Shown here one piece after another: positions 32,221-40,166 of a DNA stretch of 64,000 bases (its first letter is position 1; the number at the start of each line of letters is the position of its first letter). The stretch is from assembly GCF_003852515.1 (NCBI RefSeq), contig NZ_QAJK01000044.1, positions 33,777 through 97,776 of the forward strand. The letters are read 5' to 3'. Source of the stretch: Variovorax sp. KBW07. Its GTDB lineage: Bacteria > Pseudomonadota > Gammaproteobacteria > Burkholderiales > Burkholderiaceae_C. Made by a program: the position numbers and the translations under genes. The notes beneath the pieces were generated by a model, which was not told the DNA's origin, did not search any database, and saw only the letters and a list, made by a program, of their open reading frames with translations.

Positions 32221-32669
32221 GGCTTCGGCGGGGCCGGATCAACAATGGTGCGCTCGACCTTCGAATACTGCACCGGGCCGCCATTCTTGCCGGTCAGTTC
32301 CACCGACTTAGCCTCGCGCCACTCGTCGGGCCGGCGGTTCTTCACCCAGAAGATCGCGGCCGTGGTGTCCGGCGGATAGATCTTCCGGATGCGGGTCTTG
32401 ACGATTTTGTTGTTGACGACCCGAATGTCCGTCTCGTCGTGCTCGTAGCCGGTGGCCCGCGCGAACAGGCTGCGTTCGACACGATCATCAGCCTCGTTCT
32501 TCCCGGCTTTTAGGGCCTGACAAAACTTCGGCTGCTCGCCCTTCCAGCGGTACAGCGTGCGCACGTCGATGGCGAAGAAGTCGGCCACCTCGATGTCGGT
32601 GGCACCCAGCTTGCAGAGCTTCTTCGCCTGCAGGATGAACTCGTCTTTGAACTTGCTCGGCCGGGCCAT
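32217..32669 (-). CDS. Terminase small subunit
   Basis: A 150-aa protein from ATG 32669. The N-terminal helix-turn-helix (FILQAKKLCKLGATDIEVADFF, DVRTLYRWKGEQP) recognises the phage packaging site. The C-terminal part contains YPPDTTAAIFWVKNRRPDEWRE, a hallmark of small terminases beside this large-subunit type. Overlaps on both sides show tight coupling. Confidence 0.9.
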   Translation of the reverse strand: MARPSKFKDEFILQAKKLCKLGATDIEVADFFAIDVRTLYRWKGEQPKFCQALKAGKNEADDRVERSLFARATGYEHDETDIRVVNNKIVKTRIRKIYPPDTTAAIFWVKNRRPDEWREAKSVELTGKNGGPVQYSKVERTIVDPAPPKP

Positions 32670-32932
32670 CAGAAGCCCCCCCGGCGCCACTCGGGCGGCT
32701 GATCACGGTCGGCGCGGCCCTGCCAGTAGCCTTGCAGGAAGGCGTCGCGCGGGTTGCCCCGCACCGGGCGAAAGCCCACGCGCATGAAGCACCAGGCGCC
32801 ACGCAGGAAGGCGGCCACCAGGTTGAACGGCACCGGGTAGCAGACTGCCGTGTCCCGGCCGAAGTCCACCCAGGCAATGCCGTAGCCGCTGGGCAGCATC
32901 TGGCCGTGCCCGCAAGTTTTGCGAATCTTCAT
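32669..32932 (-). CDS. Conserved small phage protein upstream of terminase
   Basis: An 87-aa protein from ATG 32932, first gene of the late operon. It contains CYPVPFNLVAAFLRGAWCFMRVGF and the pair YWQGRADRDQPPEWRRGG. It has one weakly hydrophobic helix. The function is unknown. Its stop overlaps the small terminase start. Confidence 0.65.
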   Translation of the reverse strand: MKIRKTCGHGQMLPSGYGIAWVDFGRDTAVCYPVPFNLVAAFLRGAWCFMRVGFRPVRGNPRDAFLQGYWQGRADRDQPPEWRRGGF

Positions 32933-33024
32933 CGTGATTCCTTTCGGGTGCCTCGTGGCTTGTCCGAAGCTGTACGCAGGGCGCATGTCTTACAGTGGGC
33001 ATTCAACCCACTGGAGACCACCTA

Positions 33025-33210
33025 ATGACAAGTTTGGAAACCGTGCGCGGCCACTTGGACTCACTAAACCATGGGGCCCACTTGATGAGCGAGCGACTGA
33101 ATAACACTGGTCAGATCACCGCCGGAGAACTGCGTGAGCTGATGCGACACGTACACGGCGCCATCGAGAATCTGACGAACGTCGTCGAAGGACTCGCAAA
33201 AAAGAGTTGA
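33025..33210 (+). CDS. Small phage protein (61 aa)
   Basis: Starts at ATG 33025 after a GGAG ribosome binding site. It is a helical protein beginning MTSLETVRGHLDSLNHGAHL and ending ENLTNVVEGLAKKS. The C-terminal half recalls the 65-aa gene at 34628-34825 (NLANATENLTTVMK). The function is unknown. A shared terminator follows at 33272. Confidence 0.6.
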   Translation: MTSLETVRGHLDSLNHGAHLMSERLNNTGQITAGELRELMRHVHGAIENLTNVVEGLAKKS

Positions 33211-33271
33211 GACCAGACGCGCTTCGTAGGAATTCAACTGAGAAGCGCTGAGAGTCCGCTTCAGAAACAAG

Positions 33272-33301
33272 AAGCCCGCCGGTCTTGCGAAGGGCGGGCT
33301 T
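33272..33301. terminator. Bidirectional terminator
   Basis: A 9-bp stem AAGCCCGCC/GGCGGGCTT between the convergent genes 33025-33210 and 33336-33680. Confidence 0.7.
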
Positions 33302-33335
33302 GACGGCCGGCGAAGGAACTCCGCATCGGAAACAA

Positions 33336-33680
33336 CTAGGCGTTCGGTTCGTCCGACACCTCATCACCGAACTTCGAAGCTACGTAGGCACGCATGGCAG
33401 CCGAGAGCGCCGTCTCCGCTTTCCACACTCGGCCGTCAGCCCGCTCCACGTGCGCTGTGACGCCGGCGATCCAGTGACCACCATTCCACGCCACCATGAT
33501 CTTCTCGCGTTCGATGATCGGGCCCGCCTGGGCCCAGTTCTCGGATGGATTCCACGGCAATGGCTTGCCATCTGCAAAGCAGCCTGTAGCTCCAAGCGGG
33601 AGATCACCAGCACGCTCGCAACCCAAGGCACGCATAGCCCAGTAGTCAAGCAGTGCGCCATCGAGTTCGGCAGTTTTCAT
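33336..33680 (-). CDS. DUF2591-like phage protein
   Basis: A 114-aa protein with GALLDYWAMRALG at the start, NPSENWAQAGPIIEREKIMVAWNGGHW in the middle and MRAYVASKFGDEV at the end. It is a homologue of the gene at 3086-3397 outside the prophage. Function unknown; it belongs to the accessory genes between early and late operons. Confidence 0.75.
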   Translation of the reverse strand: MKTAELDGALLDYWAMRALGCERAGDLPLGATGCFADGKPLPWNPSENWAQAGPIIEREKIMVAWNGGHWIAGVTAHVERADGRVWKAETALSAAMRAYVASKFGDEVSDEPNA

Positions 33681-34107
33681 GCCTCATTCTCTCGCCTCTT
33701 GGCGCGCAAGAAGATGCACGGCGGCAGAGCGTCAATCGACTAGAGGTCTACTCGATTGACAGCATTTGCCGTCGCCATTACCTTCCGAACAGGGGCGATA
33801 ACCTGGGCAACTAGACCGCCCTCAGGGTGTATCTCAGCATCCGAATGCCGCTTTGAGAGGCGGCTGAAGGTACGGAAAGCAGAGAAGTCAGAAGGGCGGA
33901 CTGGTAGCTCCAGGAACGCTGACAGGGCGAGTGGCCCACCCAGCGTTAGCAAATAGCATGGCGTTCTGACGACCAATCGAAGCGGACCAAGCCGGATCGC
34001 TCCAGAAGCTGCGCGCGCAGTGAAAGGGCTAGTGTCTGGCACGGCACGATAAATCAAGCCCTCGTAACTGTTGGCTGGCCAGCTGGCTCTGATTGGAGGC
34101 GCAAGCC
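33681..34107. other. Region without a confident gene
   Basis: 427 bp. Two overlapping antisense ORFs are present (33756-33956 plus; 33740-34057 minus). Neither has a good start with a ribosome binding site. The minus one has a more protein-like composition, but its only long start is TTG. Confidence 0.4.
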
Positions 34108-34200
34108 GTGATCAAAGTTAGTTTGCAGTTTGGGAAGCTGAAGGTAAGTCTGTCCGTTTCGGCGGCGACGATCCTGACGATTCTCATGATCCTGCTGTAA
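34108..34200 (+). CDS. 30-aa small membrane protein
   Basis: GTG 34108 follows a GGAGG at 8-base spacing, the best ribosome binding site in this region. The product begins VIKVSLQFGKLKVSLS and ends in one short hydrophobic helix (AATILTILMILL). A perfect terminator hairpin follows 5 bp after the stop. The complete RBS-ORF-terminator unit argues for a real small gene; it could be a membrane-active peptide or lysogeny factor, which is speculation. Confidence 0.6.
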   Translation: MIKVSLQFGKLKVSLSVSAATILTILMILL

Positions 34201-34205
34201 GTGAA

Positions 34206-34231
34206 GGGGCTGGAGCGCAATCTCCAGCCCC
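34206..34231 (+). terminator. Terminator of the 30-aa gene
   Basis: A perfect 10-bp stem GGGGCTGGAG/CTCCAGCCCC with a 6-nt loop, followed by TGATCTTTCTT. Confidence 0.8.
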
Positions 34232-34254
34232 TGATCTTTCTTCACCATTAAAAA

Positions 34255-34274
34255 AGCCGCCTCAATGGGCGGCT
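34255..34274 (-). terminator. Terminator of the YodC-like gene
   Basis: A 7-bp stem AGCCGCC/GGCGGCT with a TTTTTT run on the minus strand, 21 bp after the stop of the 34295-34468 gene. Confidence 0.85.
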
Positions 34275-34294
34275 CGTGCAGAACAAGTTAAGAA

Positions 34295-34468
34295 CTACTC
34301 GTTTTTATACGCCTCTAGCGTTTTAGGATCGAGGCGAACTATCTTAAGCTCAGCCCCATTGAAATAGTTGCACTGGACCTTGCCATCATGCCCCAACTCG
34401 CTGCTGACAGTCATCACAGGGCTTCCGCTTTTCAGCATCACCCGATCTCCCACGTTAAAAGTAGCCAT
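34295..34468 (-). CDS. YodC-like (DUF2158) small protein
   Basis: A 57-aa protein from ATG 34468 after an AGGAGG ribosome binding site. It starts MATFNVGDRVMLKSGSPVMTV and continues with VQCNYFNGAELK, the DUF2158/YodC pattern (small beta barrel). The function is not known. It has its own terminator. Confidence 0.8.
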   Translation of the reverse strand: MATFNVGDRVMLKSGSPVMTVSSELGHDGKVQCNYFNGAELKIVRLDPKTLEAYKNE

Positions 34469-34627
34469 CCGATCCTCCTGCACGCCAACATTGGCATGCA
34501 ACAACTGAGGACCGTGCTGGTGAACCCAACTAGGGGAAACCCCGGGAATGAAGAGTCGCCTCGGCAAGTAGCAACAAAAAATCAGACGCTTCTATGATGC
34601 AGCTTTCTCACCCCGACAAGGAAGCCT

Positions 34628-34825
34628 ATGTCCGAAGAACAAGCCAAGAATCACTATCTCGAATTGGCAAGTGAGCACGTCAAGAAGGTCCAGGAGTTAA
34701 TTTCGACGCTATACCAGGCAAAGCAAACGGACCCGGAAGTTCTTCATGCACTCCAAAACCTGGCGAACGCAACGGAAAACCTGACGACAGTCATGAAGCT
34801 GTGGAACCCCCGAATGTCTAGATAA
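34628..34825 (+). CDS. Small helical phage protein (65 aa)
   Basis: ATG 34628 follows AAGGAAG. It is a charged helical protein (YLELASEHVKKVQELISTLYQ, ALQNLANATENLTTVMKLW). The C-terminal half resembles the gene at 33025-33210. It is likely co-transcribed with the next gene. Confidence 0.6.
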   Translation: MSEEQAKNHYLELASEHVKKVQELISTLYQAKQTDPEVLHALQNLANATENLTTVMKLWNPRMSR

Positions 34826-34862
34826 GTCCCCTCACGGAAAAACAAACAATAGGGGATCCGAA

Positions 34863-35078
34863 ATGGATAGCGATCAACAGCCTACAGACACGAACATGCG
34901 CCTCTTCGCATTGACAGTGGCTGTAGCTTCTATCCTCAAACATCTTCCAGACGCGAAGGCTGAACTTCTACGAATAGCGGCCCACGTCGATGATGCGCCA
35001 CCCATCGCGGTGTCTGACCAAATGCTGTCAGGCTTCTCTCAGGAGATTCGAGATTTGATCGCGGGCAAATGGAAGTAG
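34863..35078 (+). CDS. Small phage protein (71 aa)
   Basis: Starts at ATG 34863 with a weak ribosome binding site (GGGGATCCG). It is a helical protein with RLFALTVAVASILKHLPDAK and a C-terminal SGFSQEIRDLIAGKW. The function is unknown. A terminator follows. Confidence 0.55.
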   Translation: MDSDQQPTDTNMRLFALTVAVASILKHLPDAKAELLRIAAHVDDAPPIAVSDQMLSGFSQEIRDLIAGKWK

Positions 35079-35093
35079 AAAAGGTACGCAAAA

Positions 35094-35121
35094 AACCCGC
35101 CGGGCTTGCGCAGGGCGGGTT
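35094..35121. terminator. Terminator between small genes and the early operon end
   Basis: An 8-bp stem AACCCGCC/GGCGGGTT with a 12-nt loop; the T-run after it is weak. Confidence 0.6.
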
Positions 35122-35243
35122 GGGGATTCTTTAGAGATAGCTCCGCCATCAAGGGTTGAGCTGCTCTTATTGTTCCCGGCTCACCCGGGATTTGTACAGG
35201 CGACGCGATTTTAAGCCTGAAGCCCCGACCTCGTAAAGACTTT

Positions 35244-35786
35244 TTACTTTCCAGCCTCTACGACAGCGATTTTCAGATCGAGATAACCAGCGATCTGCTT
35301 CATCGCCTCGGGGCCGGCCATCGCCTGGTGCTTCTCCATGTGGGCGACGAGCCAGTCGGCGATCTCGGCGTGCTCCTTGAACAGCGCGCTCAGCGAAGTG
35401 CGACCGGTGCCCTTGCAGGGCTTGCACTTCACGCCCAGTGTCTTGCTACCCGGGATCACCGTAGCCCCGTGACCGCCGCAGTTGTCGCAGGTCGGGTTTC
35501 GGTGCCAAGCGACGCAGCCGTGAGCAAGGTCGTAGGCCTGCACGCGGTTGAGCCTTACCTTCATCGCCCTCGCCTGCCGCCAGGCGTCATCGGCCAGGAT
35601 CTCAACCAGTTCACGCGCAGCGATGCTGTCGCCCAGGAAGAGCCGCTGCAGCGCCACGGCAAGCGGGAATTGCCGCGAAGCTAGTCCCATCGCTCCAAGC
35701 ACGTCCGAGTCCGAGCGGGTCGTGCGCTCGTTGATCTCCAGGTTCGTTGACCGAACCGCGCTGGCGTAGCGCTCGATGACATTCAT
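35244..35786 (-). CDS. Zinc-finger protein, possible Q-type late antiterminator
   Basis: A 180-aa protein, last gene of the early operon and the nearest to the late operon on the same strand. It has a DnaJ-like zinc motif CDNCGGHG and CKPCKGTG (residues about 100-131), which occurs in one class of phage Q antitermination proteins. The N-terminal part is helical (LAVALQRLFLGDSIAARELVEILADDAW). Position and motif fit a Q-type regulator of late transcription; a simple zinc-finger DNA-binding protein is the alternative. Confidence 0.55.
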   Translation of the reverse strand: MNVIERYASAVRSTNLEINERTTRSDSDVLGAMGLASRQFPLAVALQRLFLGDSIAARELVEILADDAWRQARAMKVRLNRVQAYDLAHGCVAWHRNPTCDNCGGHGATVIPGSKTLGVKCKPCKGTGRTSLSALFKEHAEIADWLVAHMEKHQAMAGPEAMKQIAGYLDLKIAVVEAGK

Positions 35787-36037
35787 GCGCGGCCCTTAAC
35801 GGTGTCTTCGATGCGGGCAGCCAGGATGCGGCGACTGCCATCCACTGAGGGACGCCCTGTCGCATCGGCGAGGCGGCGGAGTAACCGGTCTAGTTGCGCG
35901 TCAGTGACCTTCCCGTCCTGCTTCAGCAGCAGCGCGAAACTCGCGATCACCTCGGCCGTCGCAGTGCGGTGAGTATTCATGGCATCGTGGAAAAAGTCGG
36001 AAGCCTTCAAGTACTGTTCGAATTCGCGCATGCTCAT
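35783..36037 (-). CDS. Small phage replication-operon protein (84 aa)
   Basis: ATG 36037 overlaps the primase-helicase stop as ATGA, and its stop overlaps the next gene. It is a helical protein with MREFEQYLKASDFFHDAM, SFALLLKQDGKVTDAQLDRLLRRLADATGRPS and a basic tail. Function unknown. Confidence 0.65.
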   Translation of the reverse strand: MSMREFEQYLKASDFFHDAMNTHRTATAEVIASFALLLKQDGKVTDAQLDRLLRRLADATGRPSVDGSRRILAARIEDTVKGRA

Positions 36038-37857
36038 TGGGCAGCCTCTCGGTCTTGGGTGGAAAACTCGACGAAGCGCAGCGGGTAGCGCTTCGGTTGG
36101 GAGCGGTACTGCATGGAAGGCTTGTCGAACCACAGGCGCAGCGTGTAGTCCTGAACTCCATCCTCGCGCTGCTTGCGCAGGATCAGCTTGGCGTCGATGC
36201 CGTCCTGCTCTTCCTGCCACCGCGCCATCGCGTCGGCGTCGTGGGGGTTCGCAGGTGCCTCGTCTTTCTGGGCACGCCAGATCGAAAACACGTTGTCGGC
36301 GCCGTTGACGATGCCCCCGGCACCAGCAACCTCCATCTTGCTGGGGGCCTCGGCTTCGTCCTTGAGCTTGCGCGGGTGCGCGACCAGGTGGACATGTACG
36401 TTGTGCTGCTTGTTGAACGCGACGATCTTCTGCATCGCTTCGTTCTGCTTGGTGATGGCGCCGGGCCCGTCCTGGGGAACGTCGATCATCATCAGGCTGT
36501 CAATGACGAAGTGCCTGATGCCATACCGGCGCGCGGCATAGGCGAAGACTTCGAGCAACCGGTCGAGCTTCGCGATGCCCAACACGTCGAAGATCCACAG
36601 CCGCTCGCGCAGCCAGCCGCCGACGGCACGGATGTACTCGCGCGACGGCATGCCGGTCCCTGTCGCCTGCTTGTGGATACGCTTCAGGTGCCGGGACGGG
36701 CGCAACTCACCCGAGAAGACCACCACGCGCTCGCCGTACAGCATCAGGCCCAGCAGGATCTGGTCGAGCATCAGGCTCTTGCCGTGGCCGTTGATGCCGG
36801 TCCAGCAGGTGTATTCACCCCCGCGAAATCGAAACCAGTCGAACTCTTGATCGAGATACAACGGCGGGTCGATGGGCGAACCCTCGGGCGGATAGAACAG
36901 CTTTTCCACCTGCCCGGTGTAATCGTCAGCGCTGCGCAACTCGGCCGGATCGAGCGGCCGTGCGTCATCCATCGCCTGTTGGAAGTCCACCGCTTCCGCG
37001 CCATCCTGCAGCCACTGGTTGGCATCCTTGGCGCCCAGCCGCACGCGGCGGCAACGCTCCACGCCCAGGCGGTTGATGACCTCGGCCGCCCCCTTGTCGC
37101 CCGCCTCGTCGTTGTCGAAGCAGATCAGGATGTCGCTGAAACGCTCGAGTTTTTCCCAGTCGTGCTCGATCCATTGATGATTGCCCGCGCCCTGATTCAC
37201 CGACATCGCCGGCACGCGCATCTGATGCAGCGTCATGGCATCGACCTCGCCTTCGGTGATCGTGACCGTGCGCGCCTTCGGGTCGATCAGGTGCCAGCCG
37301 AACAGGCATGCAGCCGCGCCAGGCTCCTGGCGCATGTCCTTTTTTTCGTCCGCGTTGCGGTACTTGACGTTCACAAGCTCGCCGGATTCGTCGATGAAAG
37401 GAAAGACCGCGTAGGCGGCACCGCCACGCAGCTGCTCGCCGATCTTGAACGCCACCAGCGTCTCGGGCAGCAGCCCGCGGCCGGTCAGCCACTCGTGCAC
37501 GCGCTGCTTCGGCTTCTGGCAGACCGGCTTCTCCGGCCGGCGGTACTTCTTCTCGGGTGGTTTCAGAACCTCGTCGCGGATGCCCAGATGCGCCTTGATG
37601 TCCTTCATCGCCTCGGCCATCGACTGCCCGCGGCAGGCCATCCACAGGTCGATAAGGTCGCCACCCTCACCGCTGGCGAAGTCCTTCCACATCCCGGCCT
37701 TGTGGCCCACCACGCACACGGACAGGCTATCGCCAGCCTCGCCCGACGTGTTGCCGGCCTTCCACTCGCGCCCCTTGCGCTTGCCGCCGCGCAGCAGCAC
37801 CTTCGCGATGTCTTCGGCCTGGCTGGCCAGGCGCTGGCTGATCTCGGCGGCGTTCAT
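36034..37857 (-). CDS. T7 gp4-like primase-helicase
   Basis: A 607-aa bifunctional replication protein. The N-terminal domain has a primase-like start (MWKDFASGEGGDLIDLW at 56-72) but no Cys4 zinc ribbon, so priming ability is uncertain. The TOPRIM fold is clear: TEGEVDAM (201-208) and ICFDNDEAGDKG (245-256). The RecA-like helicase follows with Walker A GINGHGKS (354-361), Walker B VIDSLMMID (about 451-459), and HLVAHPRK. It unwinds the phage fork. It follows the O-like initiator in the operon with 4-bp overlaps, so the phage brings its own helicase. Confidence 0.9.
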   Translation of the reverse strand: MNAAEISQRLASQAEDIAKVLLRGGKRKGREWKAGNTSGEAGDSLSVCVVGHKAGMWKDFASGEGGDLIDLWMACRGQSMAEAMKDIKAHLGIRDEVLKPPEKKYRRPEKPVCQKPKQRVHEWLTGRGLLPETLVAFKIGEQLRGGAAYAVFPFIDESGELVNVKYRNADEKKDMRQEPGAAACLFGWHLIDPKARTVTITEGEVDAMTLHQMRVPAMSVNQGAGNHQWIEHDWEKLERFSDILICFDNDEAGDKGAAEVINRLGVERCRRVRLGAKDANQWLQDGAEAVDFQQAMDDARPLDPAELRSADDYTGQVEKLFYPPEGSPIDPPLYLDQEFDWFRFRGGEYTCWTGINGHGKSLMLDQILLGLMLYGERVVVFSGELRPSRHLKRIHKQATGTGMPSREYIRAVGGWLRERLWIFDVLGIAKLDRLLEVFAYAARRYGIRHFVIDSLMMIDVPQDGPGAITKQNEAMQKIVAFNKQHNVHVHLVAHPRKLKDEAEAPSKMEVAGAGGIVNGADNVFSIWRAQKDEAPANPHDADAMARWQEEQDGIDAKLILRKQREDGVQDYTLRLWFDKPSMQYRSQPKRYPLRFVEFSTQDREAAQ

Positions 37858-38078
37858 GCGTCGTCCTCTGGCGCCTGCGCGTAAGGATGGCAGCCGCAGC
37901 ATCCGGTCATTGAGGACGGGAGCCCAGGACTGCCGGGACACTCGCCGCGCCGACACGGCATGTCCCACCATGGCTTTCCTGTGAGCTTTTCGCGATCAGC
38001 GCGCCGCTGCAACTCAGCCGCCTCGCGCTCGCACCGGCCGGCGTCCGCCAGTTGCCGGGCCTGTTGCTGCGGCGTCAT
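37854..38078 (-). CDS. Cys-rich small protein (74 aa)
   Basis: ATG 38078 overlaps the upstream stop and its stop overlaps the helicase start. It has an N-terminal helix (PQQQARQLADAGRCEREAAELQ) and a C-terminal Cys cluster (CRRGECPG, GCCGC) that could bind zinc. It may be a helper of the initiator or helicase. Function unknown. Confidence 0.6.
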   Translation of the reverse strand: MTPQQQARQLADAGRCEREAAELQRRADREKLTGKPWWDMPCRRGECPGSPGLPSSMTGCCGCHPYAQAPEDDA

Positions 38079-39085
38079 GCGGCCACCTCCTGCGTGGTGC
38101 GCTTGCCGTCGCGGAACTCGTTGAAGTTGACGATGTTGCAGCGGAAATTCATCGCGTGTTCGACAGAATCGAACCCGGCCACCTGCCACCAAACGCGGCC
38201 ATCGGCAGCCACCGGTGCAGCCTCGCGCCCGCCCGGGATTTCATCGTTCCAACGCTCACCGTTGAGCCACGTCGAAGCGTGCGGGATGTGCTTCTTGTCG
38301 TCGCTGAAATCGAGGCGTGGCCTCTGCGCCGCCAACGCGCCCAGGATCGTGGCCTGCAGCGCCTCGTCGGGCGATAGCTTCAGCCAGACCTTCTGCGCGG
38401 CAACCTTGCCGACCTTGCGGGGATAAGCAGCGTAGAACACCTCGAAGCCCGGCATCACGACTGCGAGATCCGCCTTCGGCTTGCGAGCCCGCTTCCCCCC
38501 TTGGGGGGTATGGGGGGGTTCTGTATTTGGTAACGGAGACGGAGACGGAGACGGAGACGGAGACGGAGACGGAGACGGAGACGGGGCACTGCCAGATTCA
38601 TCGGGTGGAACACCATTGGCAGATTTGGGCAGTGCGACTGAAGTGCCCGTGGCAGTGCCACTGGCACTATTTGGCACTGCAGCAAGCAAGCGCGCCGCGT
38701 ACTCGGGCATCTTCCGGGCAGCCTCCGCGCGTCCGTGTTGCTTGCATAGCGCAGCAAAGCGAGACTTCTCTGAACGCGCATCGCTGCCCGCCGCCCAGGG
38801 GTTGTGTTCTTCCCAATCGTGGATGGACCGTTCGCCTTCCTGGCCATCCAGAAAGCCGACTGCCACGAGTTCACGCACGAAGGCGCCCTCTTCTCCAGGC
38901 CAGTCCACAGCGAGCTCAATGTCTTCATCGCTCATGCCGGTCAGTTCGCCGTCGCTACGGTTATCAGCAGCCCACAGGAACAGGCACACGAGGTGCCATG
39001 CACCAGCGACGCCCGCACGCCGGACCAGCTTCTTGGTCTTGGGATGGGCAGGAAGGCCCGTTGAGATTCGTGCATCGCTGGTCAT
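38075..39085 (-). CDS. Phage replication initiator, lambda O-like
   Basis: A 336-aa protein from ATG 39085. The N-terminal domain (TGLPAHPKTKKLVRRAG, AWHLVCLFLWAADNRSDGELTGMSDEDIELAVDW) is a winged-helix type found in phage replication proteins. A Ser-Pro repeat linker (about 9 copies) joins it to a C-terminal domain with FEVFYAAYPRKVGKVAAQKVW and HASTWLNGERWND, the usual end of O-like proteins. The linker is encoded by a tandem 6-bp repeat, so its length may vary. The helicase lies two genes downstream. Confidence 0.8.
   Translation of the reverse strand: MTSDARISTGLPAHPKTKKLVRRAGVAGAWHLVCLFLWAADNRSDGELTGMSDEDIELAVDWPGEEGAFVRELVAVGFLDGQEGERSIHDWEEHNPWAAGSDARSEKSRFAALCKQHGRAEAARKMPEYAARLLAAVPNSASGTATGTSVALPKSANGVPPDESGSAPSPSPSPSPSPSPSPSPLPNTEPPHTPQGGKRARKPKADLAVVMPGFEVFYAAYPRKVGKVAAQKVWLKLSPDEALQATILGALAAQRPRLDFSDDKKHIPHASTWLNGERWNDEIPGGREAAPVAADGRVWWQVAGFDSVEHAMNFRCNIVNFNEFRDGKRTTQEVAA
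38534..38581. repeat. Tandem hexamer repeat, 8 copies, in the O-like gene
   Basis: Eight exact copies of CGGAGA in a row, encoding (Ser-Pro)n on the minus strand. It keeps frame whatever the copy number. It may be a flexible linker, and possibly iteron-like DNA in an origin region inside the O-like gene. Confidence 0.9.
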
Positions 39086-39195
39086 CGCCAGGCTCCCATT
39101 TCGTGATCGGTCGCCCAGCGGGCGTTGCTGACGTTGCCGCGGTGCACCCGCAGCCAGTAGATGAAGTGGGCAAGCCACAAGATGGCGCGGCGCAT
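39082..39195 (-). CDS. Small protein before the O-like gene (37 aa)
   Basis: ATG 39195 touches the CII-like stop (TGATG), and its stop overlaps the next start (ATGA). It begins MRRAILWLAHFIYWLRVHRG, with a short hydrophobic, amphipathic helix. Overlaps on both sides suggest real translation. Confidence 0.55.
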   Translation of the reverse strand: MRRAILWLAHFIYWLRVHRGNVSNARWATDHEMGAWR

Positions 39196-39494
39196 CAATC
39201 CCACTCCAGCGTGCGAACGCTCTGAACGGCACTCAGGTGTTGCTTGGCCATCAGAAGCAGTGCGTCTACGTAGTCGGGCGGGAAGCACCGCATGTCTTGG
39301 CCGACGACGCGCAGGCCAGCGTGTGCCATCACCAGTGCAAGCTTGTCGAGGTGGTCGCTGAGCAGCCGGGATACGGTGGACTCGCTCACACCCATGGCGG
39401 CAGCTATGGCCGTCTGAGACGCATCACGCTGAGTCGCCTTGAGGACGCTTGAGACGATCTTGCGAGCCCGGTCTTCGGGTGGCTCGACGATCAC
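39195..39494 (-). CDS. CII-like transcriptional activator
   Basis: A 99-aa protein from GTG 39494 with an AAGGAG ribosome binding site 7 bases upstream; the longer frame to 39671 is not needed. The helix-turn-helix is clear: QTAIAAAMGVSESTVSRLLSDHLDKL. The following LALVMAHAGLRVVGQDM matches the CII pattern, and the length equals that of lambda CII. It should activate repressor and integrase promoters at the lysis/lysogeny decision. Confidence 0.8.
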   Translation of the reverse strand: MIVEPPEDRARKIVSSVLKATQRDASQTAIAAAMGVSESTVSRLLSDHLDKLALVMAHAGLRVVGQDMRCFPPDYVDALLLMAKQHLSAVQSVRTLEWD

Positions 39495-39929
39495 GTTCCA
39501 ACTCCTTGCACCGGTGTGCGCTTGGTTGCAACGCCATGCACCGGGTTGCAGCCGCTGCAAGAGCGTGCGATCCATCTTGCTGGCGCTTCCGGGTACGTGT
39601 GCCCAGACTGCGTAGCCATGAACACACGCCATGCCATGCCAGTTGCAGCCCACGATCCATACCTCATCCATGACAGCACACGGACTGCACTGAGTACCAA
39701 CGCCGATCCGAACGGACGCCCTACTGCGCGAGTGATACTGCGCACGAGCAAATTAGTGATTCGCTGGCTCGATGGCGATGTAGAAGTACGGTTCGCGGCC
39801 CAACAAATCGATATCGTGAGGAAAGGCCCCACGTTTCTAGGTAGACGCGTGCAATGACGTTGCGTCCGTCTATTTCTTGCAAGGTAGAGTCGGGCTTCCC
39901 CACAAAGATCCACGCGATGGAGGGACGGC
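39495..39929. other. Region between CII-like and KTSC genes
   Basis: 435 bp. One ORF on the plus strand (39618-39857, 79 codons, ending VRKGPTFLGRRVQ) may be coding but has no clear ribosome binding site. Upstream elements of the CII-like gene lie here too. Nothing else can be supported. Confidence 0.4.
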
Positions 39930-40166
39930 ATGGAATCCAAGCGCTTCAACTCGACTGCCTTGGTCGAGGGAACATACGAGCCAGCTACGCGAATGCTTCG
40001 GCTTTGGTTCACGAGCGAACCTCATCAGGGTTACGACTACCCGAATGTGCCCCTGCATCTTTGGCAAGGGCTCTGCTCTGCTCGTTCTGCCGGCACCTAC
40101 TACAACGATCACCTTCGCGAGGTGTATGGAGATCCCCGATCAGGCCCTCGATGGCCTCGTCGATAG
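39930..40166 (+). CDS. KTSC domain protein
   Basis: A 78-aa protein with a GGAGGG ribosome binding site. It has the KTSC pattern: FNSTALVEGTYEPATRMLRLWF, YDYPNVPLHLWQGL and AGTYYNDHLREVYG. KTSC proteins are small, common in phages and near nucleases; the function is not settled. It lies opposite to the early operon, and its 3' end overlaps the end of the minus-strand gene 40009-40308. Confidence 0.75.
   Translation: MESKRFNSTALVEGTYEPATRMLRLWFTSEPHQGYDYPNVPLHLWQGLCSARSAGTYYNDHLREVYGDPRSGPRWPRR

Noticed and set aside
33740-34057. 105-codon minus-strand frame
   Set aside because: It starts only at TTG without a ribosome binding site and overlaps another frame; reported as an open question in the gap entry.
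38534-38581. Short repeat array considered as CRISPR
   Set aside because: The repeat unit is 6 bp with no spacers, inside a coding region. No CRISPR array or cas gene is seen in the window.
39495-39671. Longer N-terminus for the CII-like protein
   Set aside because: GTG 39494 has a strong ribosome binding site and gives the normal CII length; the extension has no family similarity.
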